From Phoebastria nigripes (lineage: Eukaryota > Chordata > Aves > Procellariiformes > Diomedeidae), in contig JAYKAV010002948.1 of NCBI GenBank assembly GCA_035582835.1, forward strand, positions 291,125 to 355,124: DNA of 64,000 nt, in the 5' to 3' direction. Under the pieces are notes generated by a model that saw nothing but the letters and a program-made list of their open reading frames with translations, was not told where the DNA came from and made no database searches. The position numbers and the translations under genes are program-made. Positions 25,540-35,030 of this stretch are shown here, one piece after another. Each line of letters opens with the position of its first letter. Position 1 is the first letter of the stretch.

Positions 25540-25705
25540 TGGTACATTCGGTCTTTCTGGCTTTGCTGTGCTTTGGTTCAGCTATGTCATCCTGCTGTAT
25601 TTGTGGCCTGCCTGCAGCCGCCTTCTCCACAGTAGATAACTTGTGGCCATTCTTTTGGTGGTAAATTGAGGTGCTTTATCTGTTTCTTTATCATATTTAC
25701 CCATC
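25540..25705 (-). pseudogene. Gypsy integrase core fragment
   Basis: In one frame the - strand encodes TDKAPQFTTKR (25651-25683), resembling the integrase catalytic block SDNGPQFTSKEF with its Asp retained. About 25 codons later comes GHKYSRMT, a stop, then LNQSTAKPERPN (25546-25605), resembling the block HVTSSPxYPQSNGKAER that contains the catalytic Glu. Spacing between the two blocks is close to that of intact integrases. The zinc-binding N-terminus and first catalytic Asp were not found. An open frame at 26257-26487 lies between RNase H and this block but has no recognisable motif. Confidence 0.55.
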
Positions 25706-26714
25706 CTGATTAACCACCTCATCAAAAGGTAGAGCTAGGTCTTGCTACCCCAATGGTATTGCAATGCCATTTGTATGAATTGAATTCCAAGCCATATGAA
25801 ATTTTATATTGGTTTTTTTTTGCTTGTTTCCAAAAATTTCCATGCCTGATATCAGTGTATAGCAGTGAAGGTTTCAGTTTTCTGCAGGGGAAAAAAAGTC
25901 CTATACTTCCTTAGTGATAGTCTTACTTTAACTGAAGAGTATTAAATACATATGCATGTCAATCTCAGCATCTTTTTAGGTAGGTACTATATTTTTGTCA
26001 TTAACTTATTCCAACTACTTAGGCTGGAGGTAATTGGAGCTAGTTAATTATATTTTTAAATTCAAATTTCACTGCGAACTCATGCCTACTGAAAAGCATG
26101 CTGTAGCCAGGCCAGGAATACTATATTCCACAAAAATAAATTTATATAATTATTTGTTTAAGCATGGTTACTGTCCAGTATTTTAATCTCAGGGAAGGCA
26201 GAACAACTATAAAAAAAGCCTTATCATAAACAAATATATATAATGTAAAAAAATCTCTACCTGTAATTCCTTAATGGACCAAGTCTTCCTATATCACAAG
26301 CATTGGCTCTTTCAGATGACTTGTTATATATATTCTTTGTACTTTTTGTAAGCCAAACAGCCTTAATGAAAGCAATTGTTCTTTTTAGGTCAACATTGAA
26401 GTCTTGTCCTACTCTTAGGTTTTTGGTTCTGTAAATCATCCTTATACCTATCCTTTGAAGCAATTTTTTTCTATAATAGCTTGGCAATCATTATCTTGGT
26501 GCTTTCAAATAAAATCTCAACAGTACTGAAAGCCTTCCCTTGCAATGGGGTCTAGGAAGACACTGTACTGGTTCTCCAGGGCTACTTTTTGTAGGGTCTT
26601 GTTCCTAACAATAGTGCCAGGAATAATAGTCCTCATTTTCACCTGAAGCCAGACCACATTTTAATCAGATTCACAGTACATAATATACCTCTTGACTTAG
26701 CTCCATTGCACTGT

Positions 26715-27400
26715 CAAAATGCTCTGAGTGCATCTGCAACCACTAATTCTTTCCCCACTTGGTGTTCAATTTGCAAATCATACATTTGTAGCTGAAAAAA
26801 CAAGCTCTATTCTTAGCAGCAGCAGAACGGTTTGCCAGGCCCCTTTTGGCACTGTCAACAAGTGGTTTATGGTCAGTGTCAGCTAATAGTGGCCTCCCAT
26901 AAATAAAAACATGAAACATTTTTCACCCATGGACTGAGACCAAAGCCACATTCTTTATTTGAGTTTATTGAAAGCTTGGTTATTGTTCATTCCTATGATG
27001 ATTATTCTATTGGGGTTTTTAAGTTTTGACCACACCATTGTAAAGGATTGTGCAATGCTTTTCTTAGAGCCATCAGTGAACAAACTTGTTTTGCATTTAT
27101 CATCATAGCAACTCATGACTGAAATCTCATCGACCCCTTTAATCTCTTCCTTTTTTTAAGGGCCAGAATGAGTGTTTTGTCTTTATCGGGATACCAATTC
27201 ACTACAGCCTCCTGGTTCATTAAGCAAGAAAAAATCACTTGTATTTGCCATTTCTCTAAATAATCCTCTCCCTTCTAGGTAACAGAAAATGTTCCATTTT
27301 AGTGTGACTATTTAGCTTCTTGGAGTTGACATCTAAATGAAGGGTCCTTTTTCTGCGCTGAACTGCACGTGCCTGGATGTTTGTTGGTTCTCCTCGTTGC
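26715..27400 (-). pseudogene. Gypsy RT thumb and RNase H remnant
   Basis: RNase H degrades the RNA strand of the RNA-DNA hybrid during reverse transcription. In order on the - strand I read: FSAEKG and MSTP (27310-27372, the SAEG..P..MPTP region), DYLEKW (about 27265), NWYPDKDKTLILALKK (the W..E...AF..LK block), YDDKCKTSLFTDGSKKSIAQ (27040-27108, with the first RNase H Asp), then TQIK..ALV, then KMFHVFIYGRPLLADTDHKP (26858-26920, with the TDHKPL motif), and GKE/LVVADAL (26720-26775, with the last Asp, after a one-base frame change). Several stops and at least three frame changes interrupt it. The motif order and spacing leave little doubt about the family. Confidence 0.85.
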
Positions 27401-27454
27401 TGTATGGTTCTGAGGCAAAGAGCCTACTTCCCTATCTTCTTGCTGCAGACTTAG

Positions 27455-27640
27455 GGGGTTTCATGAGATCGCTGGGATTTTTCAAGTGTAGTACATAGAA
27501 GACAGGTGTGAACTTCTTTTTCCTCTGAATATAACCTTGGAACGTGTTTGACACAGCTAGTTCCTCTGCCATCTCCAGCGAATGCATCTGCTGGATGAAA
27601 CCAAGGGGTTTGGCACATTTCTAATGTGGTCTTTTCCCTG
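27455..27640 (-). pseudogene. Gypsy RT fingers fragment
   Basis: A short open frame (27451-27669) contains TPWFHPADAFAGDGRG, followed by SCVKHVPRLYSEEKEVH and TLEKSQRS. These align with the RT fingers blocks TxWCSPxVxVPKxDGKxRxCVDxxxLN and KREVHPLPxxxxTLAKL of Ty3/gypsy elements. The next recognisable block downstream belongs to the thumb, so the palm including the (Y/F)xDD active site is deleted between about 27460 and 27390. Confidence 0.6.
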
Positions 27641-28214
27641 AGTACTATTACAGGGAACAACTTTTCCATTCTCTATAAAATGGAGTGTAAACACCTCACA
27701 CGGGAAAAACGTGGAAAAAATTAATGAAAAGATATTACTACCATACCCTTCCTTTTGCTTTTTCACACACACACGTACACAAAGTTGAGACCAGAGAAGC
27801 AATTAGAAAATCTGCTGCAAAGGCATGATGAAGGGGCAGTTGCTCAGTGAGCTGCAGAGTTGCAGGGGGAGAGCAGCCCGTGGCAAGAGGAGATAGGCAG
27901 CGAAGCCAAGAAGCCACAGCTGGCTGGTGAGCAAGCTCAGCGGGAAGCAGAATGGGCCGTTCCTGGGGAAGGGCAATGATGCCCAGCAGCAAAAGGTCCC
28001 ACAGACAAGAGCCTCCCACACAGGGGAAGCCAGAGCCTGAGAGGGCCATGCTTGGGGGTGCGCATCAGGCTGGGCTACCACCCATCAAGGGCTTCGCTGG
28101 CTCACAGGTCCTTGCTCCAAGGCACATGAGGGACACCAACACTGAGCTCTGTGATGCTTCCCTGATTATATGGCAGTCTGTTATCTTCTGTCCATAAGGT
28201 TGTTGCTGGTTTTT

Positions 28215-28330
28215 TCCCTCAGAGCAAACATGTTTGCTTTTGGCACCACTTTGGCTTCTGCTCCTCTGACTGTGTTACGAGTAATGTGTCCCATTAGCTC
28301 TCAGGCTGACTGTCCATTTGTCATCTGCTG
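28215..28330 (-). pseudogene. Gypsy aspartic protease remnant
   Basis: The - strand encodes DDKWTVSLRANGTHY (28285-28326), a stop and frame change, then NTVRGAEAKVVPKANMFALR (28219-28280). This matches the gypsy protease pattern W.V.L..NG followed by DTGA.ANV(I/V)P, with the active-site DTG degraded to NTV-RG. The position, just after the zinc knuckle and before RT, is as expected for gag-pol. Confidence 0.65.
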
Positions 28331-28394
28331 CATCATTGTCCTATGAGGCTTGTTTGAGCTAGCAATACAGTGGCGTTCATTGTTCCTCCTGTGT

Positions 28395-28490
28395 GTATGC
28401 ACCACAGAAGTGTGTGTCCAAGGTTTTGTATCTTTTTCCATATGCTTGGCATTGGCAGTGCTGTTTGGCAAAGGATACACAACTTTTTGT
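28395..28490 (-). pseudogene. Gag zinc-knuckle remnant
   Basis: Two overlapping frames give CILC and, after a shift, CQAYGKRYK, followed in the first frame by LGHTLLWC. Read together these fit the gag nucleocapsid pattern C..C....H...CPA.GK.C..C...GHF...C of Mag-like gypsy elements. The frame change and lost cysteines make it a tentative call, supported mainly by its position between capsid and protease. Confidence 0.5.
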
Positions 28491-28619
28491 GCTATTTCCT
28501 TGTGGAATTTTATTTTGAGCTCTCATATACTTTTCTATCCTGGGTCACTCTTTTTGCATGTCTTGCTGGGCTTAGGTGTCCACTCCTAATGCATGTCATT
28601 CTGGACAGGTAGGCTCCTT

Positions 28620-28850
28620 TCCTTGAGAAAATCTAATGGCTTTGTCTAAAGGTTAGTTTTGGGAACTCCACAACAGTCTTGAGGTGTTTTTTCTTGCATC
28701 TAAATCCAAATTTATCATTTAATGTGTGATTTGATTAGTGCCACATACCTTCTAAACTGCAGCCTTCAGCTGTCAGCCTTTGTTCAATCTTTTTCACTTC
28801 TTTTTATTTCTTAGTGTGTTGAAACCTGTTTCTCCTAAGTTTCACCTTCA
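28620..28850 (-). pseudogene. Gypsy gag capsid C-terminal remnant
   Basis: One frame (with three stops) reads IEQRLTAEGCSLE, then NDKFGFRCKKKHLKTVVEFP, then KLTFRQ. It aligns with the conserved gag stretch FV..LR.LA..C.FG, then (I)RDRIV.GIRD..LRERLL.EPKLTLEKA. The match extends over about 60 residues with the correct spacing and lies immediately upstream of the zinc knuckle, which gives it more weight than any single motif. Confidence 0.65.
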
Positions 28851-29507
28851 TGTGGAGACACAGACAAGATAAGAAACAGCAGAGGTGAAGGTCAAGGTGA
28901 AATTATGCAGAATCAACAGCTACACTATTGTTTGTGTAACACAATGTGTGAAATGAACATAGTACTACACTGCACTGGCTGTAAAAAATTTTAGCTTTCC
29001 TGATTTTTTCAGATACTGTTGCTCAGACTTTCCTAAAATTATCACTTTCAGAAAGTTCAAAACATGAGTAATTTCAGCCCCCAGACTCTGACATCTATGA
29101 AGGTATAAAGGGCTGATTTTTAGTAGAAATTGTTTTAGTCTTTTAGCTGTTCAAGCATTGACAGGAATCTGCTGCTTCTTTGTATTGTCCCTTAAAAATG
29201 ATATTTCAATAAACTTCCTTGTCTAATGCAGCAAAATGGAAATAAAATTAAATTTTAAGCTACCAAATGATGTTGTTGAAAAAATATGTTCCCAGTGTAT
29301 GAACAGGAAAAGAATATATTTGTTGCCTGCTGTCTCCTCCAATTCTCCTCCAAATGACCCACTACCCTGACTTACCATCTTAACAGAGAGTATGAACCAG
29401 CTCCTACTTCTGAAGGACAGTCATATAATTTCCATCACTCAGCACCACAGTTTGCCTCTCCATAAAGCTTTTATTAATGGAGGGCTAAGCATGCTGACTT
29501 GAAATAT
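28851..29507. other. Anonymous DNA upstream of the gypsy relic
   Basis: No recognisable feature. The N-terminal part of gag and a 5' LTR would be expected here if the relic were complete, but nothing could be identified. Confidence 0.45.
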
Positions 29508-29765
29508 GGAATCATAGACTGGTTTGGGTTGGAAGGGACTTTTAAAGATCACCTAGTCCAACCCCCCTGCCATGGGCAGGGACATCTTTCACTATTGAGC
29601 ATCACTGTTGCTCAAAACCCCATTCAGTGTGACCTGGAACTTGTCCATTGATGGGGCCTCCACAACTTCTCTGGGCAAACTGTATGCTTCAGTTCTTACC
29701 CTAAAGACATTAATATTTAATTTGTATTGGTGCTTTTTCATGCCCTCAGTAAAACAATTCTTCCT
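29508..29765 (-). mobile_element. CR1 LINE 3' fragment, antisense
   Basis: The + strand reads ATCATAGACTGGTTTGGGTT, then AGTCCAACCCCCCTGCCATG, then GGGGCCTCCACAACTTCTCT, the reverse complement of the CR1 3' UTR. After about 29690 it drifts (TTAATATTTAATTTGTATTG in place of the usual TTCCTTATATCTAATCTAAA) and fades by 29765. Confidence 0.88.
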
Positions 29766-32679
29766 CTTCAGGCTGGGAGTGTTTCTTCAGAGTCNTGCTC
29801 ACTTGGAGGTTGGTTCTCCCACTCTGACCCACGAACACTGCTCCCATACAGCATCCCTCCACTGCGACCAAAATCCTGCTCTGGCTTTTGCAGAAAAACA
29901 GGCATCAAACAACATGAGAAGCATGTCATGACAAAGCAGGAGCTATGCTACTTCTCCACACCACCTATTAGTAGAGAAAAACCTTCCTACCATGAGTCTA
30001 ACCACTAAATAAGAGCCTTCCAGCCTGACACCCTTTACCACTGTGAATTTCATGGTCTGCATGAAACACCCTCCCAGCTTCCTCAGCAGTGATGTTCAGC
30101 GATTACAGCACCCATCAATGTCCTCCGAGGTNCCTCAAGCCAGAGCCCTTCCTGGCACGTGCAGGTCCGGGGCTGTTGCTGCACCGCAGGGCTGCCACGA
30201 GGGCTGGGGCTGTGCGAGGGGCTGCGCCGTAGGCAGTGCCAGCTGGGAGCCCCGGGCACAGATGGCTCCCAGACACCATGTCCTATGCGCTGGTATGGCT
30301 GCCTGTGCTGGATCTGCTCACAGTTAGAGAGGGTTTGATTTTCTCTGCATATCTCCCTTGGTAATTAACTGTTTCTGTTTCATACATCAGCCACTCTTCT
30401 AAATTACAGGTACAAAGTTAGTGGCTGATTGTGTGCTGCCATGGCCTCCTGTCGATGTATCATTGTTTGAACATCTGCCTGTTTAAAAAAACTCTGCTTG
30501 CCCTAATTGCAGCTTTGGGCAGCATCTTGGCATAATGCACTTCTGAGGTTTGATTGACTATTTTGTCTATTTTCATATTCTGTGGAATGATTTTGCTCAT
30601 TTACAACAGGCATGGTCTTCTCTGGAAACATCTAAAATTACAGCCATACAAATTATTGCAAAGACCAGAGGGTGAAACATTCTCCTCTCCCAACATTTCT
30701 GAGTGCACATGTTGGCTGGTTAAGTGCAACGCTCTTGCATGCAGTGGAGTTGGGCCAGCTGACACCACTTGTAAATCTGGCACTTTGCATTTAGACAAAA
30801 CTACTGTTTCATGCAGAATCTATTTTTTTCCTCTAAGGAAGGAGTCCAGGAACTGCAATCACGAAGGGGTTTACAAATGAGTCTACAATTTAGAGCCTCA
30901 AAACCACTGTTCAGCTGCTGTTTTATCCTGGATTAGACATTGCAGGTTCCTGGAAGCCCTCTGCCTCAAANTGCCGAACAGCTAATGCCATCTTCTTAAA
31001 CCCACCCCACTGGACCTCTGCATGAGGCGCACTGTGGGTAAGCAAGCTTGCCTGGGGAATGCTTGACTGATTTGGCTCCACAAAAAATGCAGTAAGGAAA
31101 GATAATGGATGCAGACCCCTTAGCTGCCATCACCCTCACTTGTTCAGCACTTTTGTGATTACCCCTGGCATTGGACATCTGTGAGAGAAATTTGACCCAC
31201 ATCTGAGGCCACCACAGCCAACTGCACAGGGCAGGGTGGGAATATTCATATTTCCTCTGGGTCTTGTCCACTTGCCTGGAAGAAGTCAATATGCAGTAGT
31301 TCAGAGAGAGAATGAGGATGAAATCCTTGTTCCTGGTGAATTAGGGCATCCCACCAGAAAAAGGGACACAAGGCTGCCGGGTCTGATGAATATTAAGTAT
31401 ACAGAAGTAAAACTACATCAGTATTTAGGCTCTCCCCCAGGCAGGTAAGTATATTGATCACTAGTGTATAAAATAATTTTCACTGTCCCACTGAAAGTAG
31501 GAATTTACCTATAATGCCTGGGTACCATTCCTGGATTCAGACATAAATTTGTATTCTCTCTTAGTAACTATGAAAGGTCTCTTCTTTCTTTTTTTTTTTT
31601 TTTTTTTTTNNNNNNNNNNNNNNNNNNNNNNNNNNNNNNTTTTTTTTTTTTTTTGACCACTACTGGAGTTGTGCACATAAATGAAGATTAACCTCAAATG
31701 ATGGGGAGCTAGAAATTAACCGCTGCATGATTTTAAACAAATGAGATACCTTGTATGGATCTATGGTACTTTTAAACTACCTTTTTCATGTGTAATTTTG
31801 AGTCCTGTAGCTCACCAAGAATTCTTTTTCCCAGAATTTAAATCCATTTTTCTTTGTTTACACTGAAAATATTCTACGTTCCCCAAGTATAGGAAGCTAC
31901 TCTGACTATAAAGCCTTGCAGTTGCAGCTTTTTCTTTTCTGTCACTTCTAGCAGTTAGAAAGTCTTATTTATGACTTTAATATAAATTTCTTCCCTAGTG
32001 TATTTGTCACTGTGATCTTGTCAAAACTTTTGTTTTGTTGTAAAAGTTTTTTATCCCCAAAGGCATTATTCTGTATCAGAATTTTGTCTTTTCTCACCCC
32101 TAAAAATGAAACTTAAGGTTTTCTTGATATGGTGTGTTAATTCTCTCCATCTCTTTTCAGTAACTGTGATCCCTCTTAGATTTTACACATGTGCTTTATT
32201 TTAAACTTGTGATGAACTCAAAGAGACTGCAGTTTGTCTGAGAGATTGGCAAGATGGACAAGAAAGGATTTGTGCCCCTCATTTCTCAGCCTTTGGGCTG
32301 GAGACAAAGAATGATACCTAAATATAAGCAACTAATGTAATTTGAGATATCAAATGGCTCAGATGTCTCAAATGTCCTAGGGCATTTCAAGTCTATGGCC
32401 CTTGAAATGGCACTAAATGTCTATGTTCAGGTAACTGATTCCCACCCCAAAGAGGTGGGATTAAGACACCTGAAGTTAGGTAGCTAAATATAGGTGTTTA
32501 CATGTGAGCTAGGTGCCAAGCTTGCATTATAGTCAACAGGGCTCAATTCAAACTGGCAGCTGGAGGCACACTATCTGACGCTGCATGTCACTCCACATTT
32601 ATTTTTAACTTTCATAAAGAGTACTCAATGCAGCTCGTATGTCGTGCTGGGGTGACAAGATATCACTCCTCAGCCAGAG
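29766..32679. other. Anonymous DNA with a poly(T)/N gap
   Basis: No gene supported. A T run interrupted by a 30-base N gap lies at 31587-31654. A segment at 32430-32560 (ACCTGAAGTTAGGTAGCTAAATATAGGTG and so on) has the short TAGGTG/TAGGTGCC words of ancient amniote interspersed repeats, but I cannot name a family. A 7-bp stem (TCCCACC ... GGTGGGA) sits at 32439-32460. Confidence 0.45.
31587..31654. repeat. Poly(T) tract with assembly gap
   Basis: About 23 Ts, 30 Ns (31610-31639) and 15 Ts. The gap is almost certainly a failure to read through a long T homopolymer. Confidence 0.9.
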
Positions 32680-33354
32680 GTGTGTCAAAGGCAATTGCCC
32701 TCTTTTCAAACAAAATGGATTTTCACAGGCGTGCACACATTGGGTGGCAGGTGGGTTGTAAAATTAGCCAGAGACGTACAAAAACTTTGCACCCACAGCC
32801 CATCATGCAAGGTCCCATGGCAGAGTATGACCCTTGCAGGCTCCATGTCCTTCTTGGTCCCAGCCATCACGGGTTCTCACACTGCTCCTGCAGCTCAGCA
32901 GCAGCACTGTCCCTGGGAAGCAGAGCTGGGGAAGCACTGGCACCTCCAGGAAGGCAGAGACCTCGCCAGCAGACACAGCAGCATGCACCAGGCATGCGGT
33001 GACGACGATGGCGGAAGTGCCGGGGCAGTGCTAGCAGGCAATGCCTTGCTGCCGCACGTGCTAAACAGACTGTGCCGGTGTGCAGTGGACGCAGCTGTGC
33101 CCTTGGCACAATTACAGGGGTTCACGTGGGGCTGCCAAGAGCTGAGCACGGGGCACATGCCAGATGCAGGAGGTGGAAATATTGTGGGGTGTGCACAGAC
33201 CCACCACAGGCACATTTTGCTCTTCAGGATGCCGAGTGAGAGCAGGGTGGGGAGTAACCAACATGCACAGGGCCTGAGTTTGATCTGTGACATGTACCCC
33301 TGTGAGAGTATGCACATCCTCAAGCAATACTTGGAGAGAATAGGTGGACCATGA
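32680..33354 (+). pseudogene. Possible Harbinger/HARBI1-type nuclease fossil
   Basis: A 224-codon open frame, unusually long for this window. In order it shows LAGSMSFLVPAITGS (about residue 52, compare the LAALxFxxTGSF helix of HARBI1), SRHSSMHQA (about 100, compare ISQASMSR), ALLPHVLNRL, then GHMPDAGGGNIVGCAQTHHR (around 33155-33215, compare AGMPxVxGxxDCxH with the first DDE Asp, here changed), and SLICDMY (about 33285, compare LMVCD, with Asp retained). Harbinger transposases cut and join DNA through a DDE nuclease. The motif order fits, but inter-motif distances are longer than in HARBI1 and the frame ends before the C-terminal catalytic block. The stretch is GC-rich, so a long open frame by chance is possible. 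The call is tentative. Confidence 0.33.
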
Positions 33355-33359
33355 AGCAT

Positions 33360-34580
33360 CCATCCTTCTTTTGTAAAGCTGAAACTTCTCTAAGTCTTTA
33401 GTCAAAAAAAAAAACAGACTCCCTGCACAAATGTTCTTTCAATTTAGTTTTGTGATCAAAAATACTGTCCTGCTATTACTTTTTGGGTAACAAATCATGC
33501 TAGCTAGTGCAACGAGGTTGTAGGACTGGGATACATAGACCTGCCAAGACTTGTATGCTAACTGGTCAAAACATATCAAAGATTAAAATTTCAAATAACA
33601 CTTTTCACTGAAACTTGAATTTTGGCACAATTTAAAAAAACTGGTAGAGGATGCGAGAGCTCAGTGAAGCTCCCACAGATGTTTAATTTAAGGTATCTGT
33701 TCTATACCTAAATAATTATAAAAGTGTTGGCATCACATCTGGACTTTCTGGTTACGCATTCTCTCTTAAAATGGGGAATAGTTAGGGTCAGAATCATATT
33801 AACTAGTTGGAGGCCCTAAAAAACGTCCACATCTTAGGTGTTATAAGCCAAAGCCTTTATCTGACTAGATATAGCTCAGATATGTTTTAAGGATATAATT
33901 GTGATTAAGACAATAAAGATAATGTCTCAACAACACATTTTCATTCCCAAAGAACTAAACAATTTCTCCTATTTCCATAGCAAATGCCTTAAGGAAAGTG
34001 AACAGACTAAATAATTTCGAACAGCTTCATTTTCTTCCAGGGGAATCTTGAAAACTGCTTTTAAAAATCACCCACATCTATTCAATATGCAACACATTAC
34101 ATGAATGTCAAGTTATCACCACGTTAGCAATGGAAAGATGTTTTTCAGTAGAAATTTGTGCAGCAGAACAAACTCTGAAAAGTGTTTGCCTTGTTTTTTC
34201 TGCATTGTGGATTTATTTTGTGGAAAGGTGTGAATGGCCTCCTAACATTGAATCCCAGCTAACACAATTATTTGCAAAGAGTCAGACTTTGATGGCTTTT
34301 TTCCTTAAAGCACCAAGACTGAGGTGCTTCATACAGGGAAAGGGAGGTAGTTGTAGGAAAGAGGTTCCTTCACAGCATTGCTAAGGTAAGACCTGTTGGT
34401 GCTGGGCGTGTAAATGTACATGGGCTGAATAGCCGAAACCACTGGCCTTGGCAGAGCTGAAGTCCCTTCCCTATGGCTGCCCATAAAGCATGGCAGTCAG
34501 CATCCACTGCCGCCCCTGCAACTGATGTTGGAGAAGTCAAGAGGCTCTGACAGTGCAACCTGAAGTGCGAAGACAATGAT
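33360..34580. other. Anonymous AT-rich DNA
   Basis: No gene, RNA or repeat recognised. Several short overlapping frames lack motifs. Confidence 0.55.
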
Positions 34581-35030
34581 TTATAGAATCATTAAGGTTG
34601 GAAAAGACCTCTAAGATCATCAAGTCCAACCATCAACCCAACACCACCATGCCCACTAAACCATGTCCCTAAGCGCCTCATCTACATGTCTTTTAAATAC
34701 TTCCAGGGATGGTGACTCCACCACTGCCCTGGGCAGCCTGTTCCAATGCTTAACCACTCTTTCAGTAAAGAAATTTTTCCTCATGTCCAATCTAAACCTC
34801 CCCTGGCGCAACTTGAGGCCATTTCCTCTCGTCCTATCACTAGNTGCTTGGCAGAAGAGACCAACACCCACCTCGCTGCAACCTCCTTTCAGGTAGTTGT
34901 AGAGNNNGATAAGGTCTCCCCTGAGCCTCCTCTTCTCCAGACTAAACAGTCCCAGTTCCCTCAGCCGCTCCTCATAAGACTTGCTCTCCAGACCCTTCAC
35001 CAGCTTCGTTGCCCTNCTCTGGACTATCTA
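34581..35030 (-). mobile_element. CR1 LINE 3' fragment, RT end and 3' UTR
   Basis: Antisense CR1 of about 450 bases. The + strand starts at the decayed tail (ATAGAATCATTAAGGTTGGA) and runs through the 3' UTR (TCCAACCATCAACCCAACAC, a subfamily-specific block unlike the other copies here) into the last part of ORF2. A - strand frame at 34656-35000 encodes [19 protein letters not shown] and [20 protein letters not shown], typical CR1 ORF2 C-terminus. This frame is unbroken for about 114 codons, so the copy is relatively young. Ns lie at 34843, 34904-34906 and 35016. Confidence 0.93.

Larger units (their letters stand above)
25540..28850 (-). mobile_element. Ancient Ty3/gypsy LTR retrotransposon relic
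   Basis: Reading the - strand from 28850 down to 25540 gives, in the canonical Ty3/gypsy order, remnants of gag capsid (28620-28850), a gag zinc knuckle (28395-28490), an aspartic protease (28215-28330), RT fingers (27455-27640), RT thumb plus RNase H (26715-27400), and integrase core motifs (25540-25705). Each piece carries stops or frameshifts. The RT palm with its catalytic DD motif is missing. Protease-to-RT and RNase H-to-integrase spacings are compatible with one element. The gag-pol order and the TDHKPL-type RNase H are characteristic of Ty3/gypsy and differ from bird ERVs. I found no LTRs. A GC-richer stretch at 27800-28180 shows no gypsy homology and may be a later insertion. Confidence is highest for the RNase H block and lower for the outermost parts. 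Confidence 0.8.

Noticed and set aside
32276..32345. U2 snRNA-like start (TTTCTCAGCCTTTGGGCT)
   Set aside because: About 20 of the first 30 bases agree with U2, including two CG-to-CA changes, but the match falls to chance level right after, and the branch-point recognition segment is absent.
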